Notes under the pieces: generated by a model
What the model was told of the DNA's origin: nothing
Database searches by the model: none
Seen by the model: the letters and a program-made list of their open reading frames with translations, nothing else
From: Bacteroidia bacterium
GTDB taxonomy: Bacteria; Bacteroidota; Bacteroidia; Bacteroidales; UBA932
Direction of reading: 5' to 3'
DNA: 25,697 nt
NCBI GenBank assembly: GCA_021153285.1
Contig: JAGKTT010000031.1
Coordinates: 1 to 25,697, forward strand
In this document: in pieces, positions 15,737 to 24,540 of the stretch
Position numbering within the stretch: the first letter of the stretch is position 1
Layout: every line of letters starts with the position of its first letter
Position numbers and translations under genes: made by a program

Positions 15737-17716
15737 ATGAGAAGACCGTTGATCATTCTTCTTGCTCTGGCAGCGATATGCACGTCCTGCCTTAAGGAAG
15801 ACTCGCTGAAGAACAGAGCAGAAGCCATAGGCAATGAAGTCCTGGCATCCAAACTTGTCGGAAACACAACAGGCGCCGGCACCGCATCATCAGTACTTGT
15901 CTTCATTGACGGTAATATCGAAGATATCGCATCCGACTCCGATGAGCGTCTGTCTTTCGAACCTGTTTTCAGAAATATCACAAGCGAATCAGCAGTCAGA
16001 CATAATCTTCACTGTTGGTACAAGGTGACTTTCGACGATGGTATGACAGCCAGGGATGCAGCAGAAATACTTGCTGTAGAGAAATCCGTAAAGAAGCTAC
16101 AATACAACTCGGAAATAAAGCAGGAGAAATCCGAGATGATGCCATACGAGGGAGCAATGACCAGAAGCGGAAACGGCGGAACCTCATTCGACGATCCTTT
16201 CTTTGTCGAACAGTGGAACTTGCATAATGACGGTAGCATCACATCTTCAGCTTTTGCCGGTGCCGATATCGCCATAAAAGACGCGTGGACCATATGTGCC
16301 GGAAGCCCGGATATTGTCGTAGCTATCATTGACAGCGGAATCAGCACGATCCACGAGGACCTCAAGGATTGTATGTGGGTGAATGAAGCCGAGAAGAATG
16401 GAGAAAGAGGTGTAGATGATGACGGAAACGGATTCATCGATGATAGAAACGGCTTCAATTTCATCAAGAACTCCGGCAGCATCGATGCCATCTCGCAAGG
16501 AGAGGACGCTCCTGGTCACGGTACACACGTAGCGGGCATCATTGGTGCGGAAAACAATAACGGAAAAGGAATATCAGGCATTGCCGGAGGAACCGGAAAC
16601 AATGACGGAGTCAGACTTATGTCCTGCCAGATTTTCCAGGGAGGCAAGAATCCTACAGTCGAAACCATTGCAAATGCCCTGATTTACGCTGCTGACAACG
16701 GCGCATCCATAGCATCCTGCTCCTTCGGATCTCCGGCCGGTGACACATTCTACTATGACTCCGACAATCTTTACAAGGCTCAGGCAGGAGTGGAGTACGA
16801 TGCGTTACAATACTTCATTGATCCTGCAAATGCCAATTGTCCTGCCGTAGGAGGCAACATCGTAGTATTTTCTACCGGTAACGACGGCAGGAATAAAGCC
16901 GGATATCCTGGTGCATTGAAGGATGTCATCGGAGTAGCTGCCTTCGCCCCGGATTTCCTTCCTACCGCATACACAAACTTCGGCCCTGGTACAAACATCG
17001 CAGCTCCAGGAGGTGACTACTATACCAATCCTGCCTCACCGGCTACACGCACAATGATTCTTTCTACCATCCCTAACGGTCTGACAGGAACAATGCCTCA
17101 CAGCGGCAATACACAGTACGGATATATGCAAGGCACATCACAAGCCTGTCCTCACGTTTCAGGAGTTGTGGCCCTCGGTATGTCATATGCGATGGAACTT
17201 GGCAGGAAATTCACACGCGAACAGTTTGTCTCTATGCTCCTGAGTTCGACCAACGATATGAATTCACACCTTACCGGAACAAAACAGACCAAAGACGTAA
17301 CAGGAGAAAGCCGCCTTCTGAACCTTGACGAATACAAGGGCAATATGGGAACAGGTGCAGTAGATGCGTGGAGATTCCTTATGCAGATCGAAGGAACACC
17401 ATCAATATTGGCCAGGACTGGAGAAGAGATCGAGGTGGATCTCAAGGATTATATGGGAGGCCACGCCGGCGAACTTACTTATCTTGAGATAGACACCAAG
17501 GGTGCAGCAGCACTTGGTATAACAGGAGAACCTGCCATCGAAAAAGGCATTATGAAAATAACCTGCACAAAGGTAGGTTCTGGAAAGATTTCAGTCAAGG
17601 CTATAGCCGGAGGCGACAAGCTCGGAGGCGGTGACTCCATCGGAGGAATGGAATTCTCGAAAGAAATATCAATAGCATCAAGGCCTTACGCCGCTAAAAA
17701 CGGAGGATGGCTATAA
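15737..17716 (+). CDS. S8 subtilisin-like serine protease lipoprotein
   Basis: 659 residues from the ATG at 15737, 11 bp after the GH2 stop; the frame is open further upstream inside GH2, but only this ATG gives a lipoprotein signal (AICTSC, Cys18). The CLKEDS that follows resembles the Lys-plus-acidic surface-export signal of Bacteroidota lipoproteins. A propeptide-inhibitor-like region covers about 50-125. The catalytic domain has an intact triad: D199 in AIIDSG, H261 in GHGTHVAG and S468 in GTSQACPHVSG, plus oxyanion Asn382 in STGNDG. The loop DDDGNGFIDD (227-236) looks calcium-binding. A C-terminal beta-rich tail (about 555-659) is unassigned. It should cleave proteins at the cell surface. 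Co-transcription with a GH2 suggests degradation of a glycosylated protein or maturation of a partner, but the substrate is unknown. Confidence 0.94.
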   Translation: MRRPLIILLALAAICTSCLKEDSLKNRAEAIGNEVLASKLVGNTTGAGTASSVLVFIDGNIEDIASDSDERLSFEPVFRNITSESAVRHNLHCWYKVTFDDGMTARDAAEILAVEKSVKKLQYNSEIKQEKSEMMPYEGAMTRSGNGGTSFDDPFFVEQWNLHNDGSITSSAFAGADIAIKDAWTICAGSPDIVVAIIDSGISTIHEDLKDCMWVNEAEKNGERGVDDDGNGFIDDRNGFNFIKNSGSIDAISQGEDAPGHGTHVAGIIGAENNNGKGISGIAGGTGNNDGVRLMSCQIFQGGKNPTVETIANALIYAADNGASIASCSFGSPAGDTFYYDSDNLYKAQAGVEYDALQYFIDPANANCPAVGGNIVVFSTGNDGRNKAGYPGALKDVIGVAAFAPDFLPTAYTNFGPGTNIAAPGGDYYTNPASPATRTMILSTIPNGLTGTMPHSGNTQYGYMQGTSQACPHVSGVVALGMSYAMELGRKFTREQFVSMLLSSTNDMNSHLTGTKQTKDVTGESRLLNLDEYKGNMGTGAVDAWRFLMQIEGTPSILARTGEEIEVDLKDYMGGHAGELTYLEIDTKGAAALGITGEPAIEKGIMKITCTKVGSGKISVKAIAGGDKLGGGDSIGGMEFSKEISIASRPYAAKNGGWL

Positions 17717-17730
17717 AAAAACGAATCAAT

Positions 17731-18213
17731 ATGAAAAAGATACTATATACCGTAATGGCACTTATGTGCTTTGTATGCTGCGACAAAACTTCACCGACTC
17801 CAGATCCAGGACCGGGAGCGTCTCCGCAGCCGGAAGAGACTCTCGCAGCTGCAATCATAGGAGAATGGCACTATACAGATGCCTCTTTGGGCGCAGATAT
17901 TTATCTTGGCCTCACTGAAAACAAGAAATTCGAACTTTATCAGAAAATCGGTGACGGTGCATACCATCTGTACAAAGGCAGTTGGCAGATCGATGAAGAG
18001 TCAGCCGTCTTAAGCGGAAAATATAATGACTCACAAGCGTGGGGAAGCGAATACGATGTAGCGATAAGCGGTGACGGAAAGACACTGACTCTTTCTCCAA
18101 AGGCCTCAGGAGCGGAAGAAAAACACGCTTATACAAGAGAAGAAATTCCAGCTTCTGTCAGCGAACACTGTGTCACCGTAGTCAAATCAGAGGACTATTC
18201 TCCCGTATTCTGA
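17731..18213 (+). CDS. Small lipocalin-like lipoprotein
   Basis: 160 residues from the ATG at 17731; an in-frame ATG at 17707 overlaps the protease stop and adds eight lysine-rich residues before the signal, so it is less likely. Lipoprotein signal with adjacent cysteines (Cys16/Cys17), a Pro-rich tether PTPDPGPG, then a single small beta-barrel-like domain (about 40-145) beginning IIGEWHYTD and containing KLTLS-type strands (GDGKTLTLSPKA). The pattern resembles lipocalin-like domains common in Bacteroidota lipoproteins; no ligand can be named. It starts 14 bp after the protease stop, so it is the last gene of the GH2-protease operon. Its 3' end overlaps the convergent queH gene by 19 bp. Confidence 0.8.
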   Translation: MKKILYTVMALMCFVCCDKTSPTPDPGPGASPQPEETLAAAIIGEWHYTDASLGADIYLGLTENKKFELYQKIGDGAYHLYKGSWQIDEESAVLSGKYNDSQAWGSEYDVAISGDGKTLTLSPKASGAEEKHAYTREEIPASVSEHCVTVVKSEDYSPVF

Positions 18214-18809
18214 TCATCTTTTCTGATACTGAACTCACAACCGCAGTAAAGCTGATTATAGAAATCATATTCCTTCAGGATCTGCAGGCGCCTTTCCTGA
18301 AGGCCCCCTTTACGCCAGTTCTGATCCCACCATATGACACTGTCATCCGGTGGGATTTCTGCACAGGCCCAACGGCCAGCCTCATTGATCTGGTCAAGAG
18401 ACTTCCAGCGGGATGATGCAAGTGTAGTAGAGATGACCTTTATTCCACGCTCTGCCGCGAATTGAGCCGTACGCAGAAGCCTGAGCTTGAAGCACTTGAG
18501 ACATCTCCCTCCTCTTTCCGGTTCACTTTCCATTCCGGCCACCTCACGTAGCCAGTTCCCGTGGTCATAATCAGCATCCACTATCTCCAGCCCCAATGCC
18601 TCGGCATATCTGGTGCATTCATTCTTACGGATTTCATATTCTTCACGGGGATATATATTCGGATTACAATAATATATCACCGGGGTTATCCCGTTCTTCA
18701 TCATACATTCAATTATAGCTGAAGAACAAGGTGCACAGCAGGTATGAAGAAGAACCGTAGTCTCTCCTCCAGGCACTTCCAGTCTGAATTCCCTATTACG
18801 CTTTGGCAT
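18195..18809 (-). CDS. queH: Epoxyqueuosine reductase QueH
   Basis: 204 residues, the typical length of QueH (formerly DUF208). Family marks: HTCCAPCSS with Cys24, Cys25 and Cys28; the CNPNIYP block at 48-54; GGRCLKCFKLR with Cys103 and Cys106; ISTTLASSRWKSLDQI; WWDQNWRKGG; and YCGCEFS with Cys189 and Cys191. These cysteines bind the iron-sulfur cluster and extra metal. The enzyme reduces epoxyqueuosine to queuosine at tRNA wobble position 34 (Asn, Asp, His, Tyr), the cobalamin-free alternative to QueG. It is transcribed divergently from the antiporter gene and stands apart from the PUL in function. Confidence 0.95.
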   Translation of the reverse strand: MPKRNREFRLEVPGGETTVLLHTCCAPCSSAIIECMMKNGITPVIYYCNPNIYPREEYEIRKNECTRYAEALGLEIVDADYDHGNWLREVAGMESEPERGGRCLKCFKLRLLRTAQFAAERGIKVISTTLASSRWKSLDQINEAGRWACAEIPPDDSVIWWDQNWRKGGLQERRLQILKEYDFYNQLYCGCEFSIRKDDQNTGE

Positions 18810-18833
18810 TACATCTACTATCTATATCCTCTG

Positions 18834-18841
18834 CAAAGATA
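18834..18841 (-). promoter_or_regulatory. Putative -7 box of queH (TATCTTTG)
   Basis: Minus-strand TAnnTTTG match, 25 bp before the queH ATG. It is an exact inverted copy of the box serving the divergent antiporter gene, 13 bp away. No clear -33 element. Confidence 0.55.
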
Positions 18842-18854
18842 AGTCTATTTTATG

Positions 18855-18862
18855 TATCTTTG
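18855..18862 (+). promoter_or_regulatory. Putative -7 box of the antiporter gene (TATCTTTG)
   Basis: Plus-strand TAnnTTTG match ending 20 bp before the ATG at 18883. No clear -33 element. Confidence 0.55.
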
Positions 18863-18882
18863 CACCTGCAAAACGAATTCAT

Positions 18883-20259
18883 ATGGGAATCATTCCGGAC
18901 AAATATATAAAGGAACTTTTTCAAGGAGTACGCAGCAAATGGGAAGAATACGACTCCAGACCTATGGGAGGATGGCTGGCACTCAGTCCTCTGCCAGTAT
19001 TTCTCTGCATCTATCTCATTTCTTCCATCATTGTAAACGACTTCTATAAAATACCTATATCTGCTGCATTCCTCATCGCATCCATATACGCTATCCTCAT
19101 CTGCAGAGGAAAGACATTGGAGCAGAGAATCGCAGTCTTTTCAGAAGGAGCAGGCAACAAGAATGTGCTCCTGATGATATGGATTTTCGTTCTGGCAGGA
19201 GCTTTCGCCGCCACTGCCAAGGATATCGGGGCAATCGACGCTACTGTAAACCTTGCACTGAGAATATTGCCAGGGAAACTGCTCTTCGCAGGACTGTTCA
19301 TCGCCTCCTGCTTCATTTCAATGTCAATCGGCACCAGCGTCGGCACTATCGTTGCCTTGGTACCGATTGCGGCTGGAATTGCCGAAGAACTTGCTGCAGG
19401 AGGTGCTTCAGGAATGGTTTCCAGTCCTGCATTCATCACAGCGATAATTGTAGGAGGTTCATTCTTCGGGGACAATCTGTCATTCATCTCCGATACGACA
19501 ATCGCTGCGACAAGGACCCAAGGCGTCTCGATGGCAGACAAATTCAAGGCAAACATCCGAATTGTCGGTCCAGCCGCACTGATAGTTACCGTTCTGTATG
19601 TCTTTATGGGTATGACTGTGGATATAACTCCTTCGTCCGGTCCTATAGAATGGATCAGGCTGACACCATATATATTGGTCATCGCCCTTGCCATTTCAGG
19701 GATGAACGTAGCTGCAGTACTCGCCATCGGACTTATCGTGAATGCCGTAATCGGTATGTCAGAAGGCAGCCTTGGCTGGGTATCTTATCTTGAATCCATC
19801 GGAGGAGGCATCAGCGGGATGGGAGACCTGATCATCGTGACAATGCTCGCGGGAGGTATGCTGGAGGTAATCAGGGAAAACGGAGGTATTGACCTGATTG
19901 TCAAGGGGTTGACCAGAAGCATAAAAGGAAAGAGAGGTGCAGAGCTAAGTATTGCGGCACTTGTCAGTCTGGCAAATCTCTGCACAGCGAACAATACCAT
20001 CGCAATCATAACCACCGGTCATATCGCAAAAGATATCACCAAACGTTTCGGGCTGAATCCACGTAAGACAGCCAGCATTCTGGACACATTCTCCTGCCTC
20101 ATCCAGGGACTCATTCCATACGGAGCCCAGCTTCTGATGGCTGCAGGATTGACAGGAGTCTCGACCATCACCATCATCAGCTACCTTTACTACCCTTTCG
20201 TTATGGGCGTCTGTGCCTTGCTGGCTATACTGTTCCGACTTCCACGAAGGTATTCGTAA
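18883..20259 (+). CDS. NhaC-family Na+/H+ antiporter
   Basis: 458 residues, hydrophobic throughout with about 11 probable membrane helices, cytoplasmic-membrane carrier. NhaC-family features: the glycine/serine-rich SIGTSVGTIVALVPIAAG segment and the signature GGSFFGDNLSFISDTTIAAT, where acidic and polar residues in membrane take part in ion binding; LANLCTANNTIAII and DTFSCLIQGLIPYGAQ near the C-terminus also fit. Such carriers exchange external protons for internal sodium (or a related ion or metabolite couple). Start supported by the TATCTTTG box just upstream. It is convergent with feoAB, with 18 bp between the stop codons and no visible terminator. Exact ion pair cannot be told from the sequence. 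Confidence 0.92.
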   Translation: MGIIPDKYIKELFQGVRSKWEEYDSRPMGGWLALSPLPVFLCIYLISSIIVNDFYKIPISAAFLIASIYAILICRGKTLEQRIAVFSEGAGNKNVLLMIWIFVLAGAFAATAKDIGAIDATVNLALRILPGKLLFAGLFIASCFISMSIGTSVGTIVALVPIAAGIAEELAAGGASGMVSSPAFITAIIVGGSFFGDNLSFISDTTIAATRTQGVSMADKFKANIRIVGPAALIVTVLYVFMGMTVDITPSSGPIEWIRLTPYILVIALAISGMNVAAVLAIGLIVNAVIGMSEGSLGWVSYLESIGGGISGMGDLIIVTMLAGGMLEVIRENGGIDLIVKGLTRSIKGKRGAELSIAALVSLANLCTANNTIAIITTGHIAKDITKRFGLNPRKTASILDTFSCLIQGLIPYGAQLLMAAGLTGVSTITIISYLYYPFVMGVCALLAILFRLPRRYS

Positions 20260-20277
20260 TACGCTATCAATTGAATA

Positions 20278-22653
20278 TCACACAAAAAGTGACGCCACCT
20301 GGAAGGTAATGAATGCAGCCACCCAGGCAAGAACAATCGTATAGACCGCTGTAATCAGAGCCCATTTCCAGCCACCACTCTCATTCTTTATGGCTACGAA
20401 TGTGGCTATGCAAGGAAAATACAGCAGGATGAATACCATAAAGGCCAATGCACCGGCAGGAGTGACAGACTTGACGAGGGCTTTCTGGAGGCGGGTGTCA
20501 GCGGAAGTATCTTCTTCCAACGGCTGTTCATCAGCATACATAACACCTAAGGTACTCACGACCAACTCCTTGGCTCCGACTCCGGCTACAATTCCTACTC
20601 CCATTCTCCAGTCGAATCCAAGTGGTTCAAGCACAGGTTCCATTGCTTTACCGACATAACCGATGAATGAATGTTCCTGCTGTTCCTGAGGAGTGCTGTA
20701 TGCATCGTGATTCGGGAAATAACCGAGGAACCAGATGGCAAGGGAGCAGATCAATATGATGCCGCTCATCTTCTGCAGATACTGACGTCCCTTTTCCCAG
20801 GTATGTCTGAATACCGATCTGCCAGTCGGAATCCTGTACGGAGGGAGTTCCATAACGAAAGGAAGATCGTCTTCATTGAAGAATAAGCTCATAACCTTTG
20901 CTGCAATGACGGCAAGGATGATTCCCAAGGCATACAGCCCCAGAACCACCAGACCGGCTTTCCTTGGGAAGAAAGCTCCAGCAATAAGCACATATACCGG
21001 CATACGTCCTGCACAGGACATCAATGGAATGATAAGCATAGTGATCAGACGGCTCTTTCTGCTCTCGATGGTCCTTGTAGCCATTATTGCCGGTACATTA
21101 CAGCCGAATCCCATTATCATAGGAATGAATGACTTGCCGTGAAGACCTATCTTATGCATAAGCCTGTCCATAATGAACGCAGCCCGGGCCATATATCCGG
21201 AATCTTCCAGAAGAGATATGAACATATAGAGCAGCAGGATGTTAGGCAAGAACACCAGCACGCTTCCCACACCGCCGATGACTCCATCCACCACCATATC
21301 CTTCAGCCATCCGTCGTTCATTGTCATAGCTACAAAAGCTCCGAGTTTCTCCACGAGCCATTCTATCCATTGCATAGGATATTCGCCAATGACAAAAGTG
21401 CCTTCGAAGACAATATAGAGCAGGAAAAAGAAGATCGGGAATGCCAGCCAACGGTTTGTCACCACTCCATCGATCTTATCCGTCAGAGTATGTCTTTTCT
21501 TATGTCCCTGAGTGTATGTTTCAGCAAGAGCGCCCTCCACAAAGGCATATTTTGCATCTACAAGAGCTGACTCTGTACCTGATTTCAGAAGACCTTCCAA
21601 ACGCTTATGTTCTTCATATCTTGCCGCAATTATCTCATCTCTTTCCGTCAAGGCATCCACAACTTTCTCTATCTCCTTGTCATTTTCCAGATATTTGATG
21701 GCAAGATAGCGTGTGGAGTATTTCAGACGTATATCCTTGTCTTTCTGGAGAAGATGCTTTATGCGGTCAATGCTCTGCTCGAGCTCGGCACCGTGATTGA
21801 TGTGTATATGACGGGCCAGATGGGGATCCGATTTCTCATAAATCTGTATGACAGTATCAAACAAGGCATCGATACCTTCTCCTGTCCTGCTGACCGTAGG
21901 TACGACAGGCATACCGAGAAGATAGCCTAACTGCTTGATATCCAACTTATCACCACGAGCTTCAAGTTCATCATACATATTCAGAGCCATAACTACTCTG
22001 AGATTCATATCTATGAGTTGGGTAGTAAGATAAAGATTCCTGTGAAGATTCGAAGAGTCCACCACATTCACTACCACATCAGGCATATCATCCACAAGAT
22101 TCCGGCGTACATAAAGTTCCTCCGGACTGTATGCCGATAGAGAATATGTTCCCGGAAGATCCACAAGATTGAATCTGTATCCTCCGTGCTCAAAGACGCC
22201 TTCCTTCGCATCCACCGTAACTCCGCTGTAATTGCCCACGTGCTCGTGGCTACCGGAAGCGATATTGAAAAGGGAGGTCTTTCCGCAATTGGGATTTCCC
22301 ACCAATGCGACCTTTATCACCTTGCGACGCTCTTCGGCCAATGTGCCCATCTCCCTTTCAAGCCAGGTCTCGCCACCTGCCTCCAATGCCGGCAATGCCT
22401 CCCGCACAGAAAGACGTTCCTTTGCCTCGGTCTCACTGATGACTTCTATCTTAGCCGCCTCTTCGCGACGAAGTGATATCTTGTATCCTATGATTTCATA
22501 TTCAATAGGGTCCCTGAGAGGGGCGTTAAGGATAACTTTCACCTTGCTGCCCTTCACAAAGCCCATTTCAATTATTCTTTTACGAAAGCTTCCGTGACCA
22601 TTGACCTTAACGACCACGCCACGCTCCCCCGTCCTGAGTTCCGAAAGTTTCAT
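20278..22653 (-). CDS. feoB: FeoA-FeoB fusion, ferrous iron transporter
   Basis: 791 residues. Residues 1-75 form a FeoA (SH3-like) domain (MKLSELRTGERGVVVKVNG ... RREEAAKIEVI); a linker follows to about 112; then FeoB. The G domain shows G1 GNPNCGKT (119-126), G2 around GVTVDAKEG (144-152), G3 DLPG (165-168) and G4 NMYD (225-228). The membrane part from about 405 includes Gate motifs such as MGFGCNVPAIMATRTIESRK and AGVGAKELVVSTLGVMY. FeoB imports Fe2+ across the inner membrane in a GTP-dependent manner; FeoA assists it. Fusion of the two is common in Bacteroidota. No Fur-type operator was recognised in the upstream gap. It is divergent from an orphan lipoprotein gene. Confidence 0.97.
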   Translation of the reverse strand: MKLSELRTGERGVVVKVNGHGSFRKRIIEMGFVKGSKVKVILNAPLRDPIEYEIIGYKISLRREEAAKIEVISETEAKERLSVREALPALEAGGETWLEREMGTLAEERRKVIKVALVGNPNCGKTSLFNIASGSHEHVGNYSGVTVDAKEGVFEHGGYRFNLVDLPGTYSLSAYSPEELYVRRNLVDDMPDVVVNVVDSSNLHRNLYLTTQLIDMNLRVVMALNMYDELEARGDKLDIKQLGYLLGMPVVPTVSRTGEGIDALFDTVIQIYEKSDPHLARHIHINHGAELEQSIDRIKHLLQKDKDIRLKYSTRYLAIKYLENDKEIEKVVDALTERDEIIAARYEEHKRLEGLLKSGTESALVDAKYAFVEGALAETYTQGHKKRHTLTDKIDGVVTNRWLAFPIFFFLLYIVFEGTFVIGEYPMQWIEWLVEKLGAFVAMTMNDGWLKDMVVDGVIGGVGSVLVFLPNILLLYMFISLLEDSGYMARAAFIMDRLMHKIGLHGKSFIPMIMGFGCNVPAIMATRTIESRKSRLITMLIIPLMSCAGRMPVYVLIAGAFFPRKAGLVVLGLYALGIILAVIAAKVMSLFFNEDDLPFVMELPPYRIPTGRSVFRHTWEKGRQYLQKMSGIILICSLAIWFLGYFPNHDAYSTPQEQQEHSFIGYVGKAMEPVLEPLGFDWRMGVGIVAGVGAKELVVSTLGVMYADEQPLEEDTSADTRLQKALVKSVTPAGALAFMVFILLYFPCIATFVAIKNESGGWKWALITAVYTIVLAWVAAFITFQVASLFV

Positions 22654-22675
22654 ACCCTTGTTATTGCTATCAATG

Positions 22676-22683
22676 CAAATATA
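22676..22683 (-). promoter_or_regulatory. Putative -7 box of feoAB (TATATTTG)
   Basis: Minus-strand TAnnTTTG match 23 bp before the feoAB ATG; no clear -33 element. Confidence 0.5.
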
Positions 22684-22737
22684 TCACTTTTTCCGCCATC
22701 TATGCGCTTCATCAGAAGATTAATCGCAACAAATAGT

Positions 22738-22745
22738 TATATTTG
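22738..22745 (+). promoter_or_regulatory. Putative -7 box of the orphan lipoprotein gene (TATATTTG)
   Basis: Plus-strand TAnnTTTG match ending 21 bp before the ATG at 22767. It makes the in-frame TTG at 22743 untenable as a start, because that codon lies within the box. Confidence 0.55.
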
Positions 22746-22766
22746 TGGGTTAATTCTCAAGAAAAT

Positions 22767-24008
22767 ATGAAAAGAATCATATATATACTGACACTTGCGG
22801 CTGCGATTGTTTCCTGTCAGAAGGAACTTCCTCTTGAACCCGCAGTTTCGTTTTTCAGTGCATCTCCGGAAATTCGCGAAGAAACCGCCGTCTTCAGACT
22901 TGCATTCGCCAATATCACCGACAGTACGGAAAGATTCTTTCCTGTGCGGATAGGCGGAACAGCTCAGAACGGAACCGACTACCTGTTGTCCGGTGACAGG
23001 TTTGTATTCGGTGGGGAAAACCCCGTCGACTCCATCGTTGTAACCACCCTTCAGCTGGGTACAGGACGCACTTTAAGCCTCAGCATAGATGTGCCGGAAG
23101 GATATGTCGCAGGAAAATACACCACATCAGAATATACCCTTCAGGACAAAATTGCATTCTTCTCTTTTGCAAAGGGGTATCAGATGTTGTGTGATTCTCT
23201 TGACATAACTTTCCAATCATTCGATAATAACGGCAAGGCGAAGGCACTGCAGACCGGGACAGAAATCAGATTAGACATCAATACAGAAAAAACTACAGCT
23301 GAAGAAGGCGTCGACTTCGAATTTGCAGACAGTTCGAGATTCTTCATCGAAAGCGGAAAGAATGGCGGAATCCTTAAGATCAAATCATTGAATCCGCATC
23401 CGTCTGACGAAAAAGACAAGATTGTCCTGAATCTCACATTCGGAGAAAAATATGGAGCCGGGGAAACGACTGAACTGGAAATAAGCCTTCTTGACACCCT
23501 GTGGAAGCATCTGGACGGATCCTGGGAAGCTGACTCCCTCGTGACAGACTCATTGTTTATGGAAAAGTTCTGGAACAATGCCTGCACTGGAATGGATATG
23601 TTCCCTAAGTTCAATGAGAGAGATTGGCTTACATTCGATATGGAAGCCACTACCCTCACGCCGTCCGTTCGATCAGAATTCAAGAATTACTTCAGCGGTA
23701 AATCCAATCTCAGAAAAGGAAATCATCTAAGCCTTGATCTGGGCGAAGGAAACTCAGCTGAACTGCAGGGTTTCTGGCTGGACAACACCAACAGATATTT
23801 TTCTTCAGAACAGAAGAGCGAAGATAAAGAATCTCTCATCGGCATCAGATTCTTCCCGGACAACACGGATTCTCTCGACCTATATATTATAGACTACGTT
23901 TCCAAAAGCTTTATGCCGGAGCTTGAAGCCGAAGGGAAATATGCCCCGGAAAAGCCTGTTGCAGCCTCACCGGGACAATTCCTCAATCTTATTTTCAAAA
24001 GACAGTAG
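22767..24008 (+). CDS. Uncharacterised lipoprotein with Calx-beta-like modules
   Basis: 413 residues from ATG 22767. Lipoprotein signal with lipobox IVSC (Cys17), followed by QKE. Two segments resemble Calx-beta/cadherin-like sandwiches: about 20-120 (ITDSTERFFPVRIGGTAQNG, DYLLSG) and about 130-245 (TEKTTAEEGVDFEF, ILKIKSL). The rest (about 250-413) is a beta-rich domain with many aromatic and acidic residues, beginning LWKHLDGSWEADSLV. I do not recognise the family as a whole and see no catalytic motif. Many Bacteroidota genomes carry such lipoproteins as cell-surface or periplasmic binding or adhesion proteins. It is a single gene with its own promoter-like box, divergent from feoAB, which raises but does not prove a link to iron. 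Its 3' end overlaps the convergent lipocalin gene by 14 bp. Confidence 0.8.
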   Translation: MKRIIYILTLAAAIVSCQKELPLEPAVSFFSASPEIREETAVFRLAFANITDSTERFFPVRIGGTAQNGTDYLLSGDRFVFGGENPVDSIVVTTLQLGTGRTLSLSIDVPEGYVAGKYTTSEYTLQDKIAFFSFAKGYQMLCDSLDITFQSFDNNGKAKALQTGTEIRLDINTEKTTAEEGVDFEFADSSRFFIESGKNGGILKIKSLNPHPSDEKDKIVLNLTFGEKYGAGETTELEISLLDTLWKHLDGSWEADSLVTDSLFMEKFWNNACTGMDMFPKFNERDWLTFDMEATTLTPSVRSEFKNYFSGKSNLRKGNHLSLDLGEGNSAELQGFWLDNTNRYFSSEQKSEDKESLIGIRFFPDNTDSLDLYIIDYVSKSFMPELEAEGKYAPEKPVAASPGQFLNLIFKRQ

Positions 24009-24537
24009 CCTTGTTCATATCCTGATCCACCCAGATCAGTTTCGAGGTATCATAACCTCTGTCTGATGCTTCCTTAAGGACAGCGTTCAGAACTTTTGTA
24101 TCCAAAGCCGGAGTGCGGGACAATATCCAGAGATAATTAGGACTGCCGCTTCCTACCAAAGCCACCTGATAATCATCATCCAGCATCATCACATTATACG
24201 GACTATAGAAAAAGAGGAAGAAAGACACCTCAAGATGAGCCGGATCTGTCTTTGGATCAGGCTGACGGGCCTTTCCGTCCGCCACCTTGTATCTGCCGTT
24301 TTTCCAGCCGGAATTGATAACATCGATCTTACCATCGTCTCTCAGAAGATATTCAGCTGTGACATTGTCCATACCACGCTCGAAACTATGATCGAAGCGG
24401 GCGATTTCATACCACACTCCCAGATATCGGTAAAGGTCCAGACTCGGAATGGGAGAATTGTCAAAGGACTTGTCCTGAGCTGAAATCAGGCCAGGAAACA
24501 GAATTGCCGCCAGGGCCAATGGAATCAGACTTTTCAT
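23995..24537 (-). CDS. Lipocalin, Blc-like
   Basis: 180 residues with a Sec signal ending LISA-QD near residue 20 and no lipobox cysteine, so probably periplasmic rather than lipid-anchored, unlike E. coli Blc. Lipocalin marks: the G-x-W motif in YLGVWYEIARFDH (G40, W42), the central VTAEY strand, NSGWKNGRYKVADGKA, and the C-terminal block NYLWILSRTP (134-143). Bacterial lipocalins of this group bind lysophospholipids or fatty acids and are linked to envelope maintenance. A 14-bp perfect inverted repeat ends 3 bp before the ATG and could affect translation. It lies 54 bp after the epimerase stop on the same strand, so read-through co-expression is possible. Confidence 0.92.
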   Translation of the reverse strand: MKSLIPLALAAILFPGLISAQDKSFDNSPIPSLDLYRYLGVWYEIARFDHSFERGMDNVTAEYLLRDDGKIDVINSGWKNGRYKVADGKARQPDPKTDPAHLEVSFFLFFYSPYNVMMLDDDYQVALVGSGSPNYLWILSRTPALDTKVLNAVLKEASDRGYDTSKLIWVDQDMNKATVF

Positions 24538-24540
24538 AAT

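Noticed and set aside
19044..19727. 227-codon minus-strand frame opposite the antiporter gene
   Set aside because: The sense frame encodes a conserved membrane carrier; reverse frames of hydrophobic proteins are often open by composition.
20260..20277. Terminator between the convergent antiporter and feoAB genes
   Set aside because: The 18-bp gap holds no stem-loop or T-tract that I can see.
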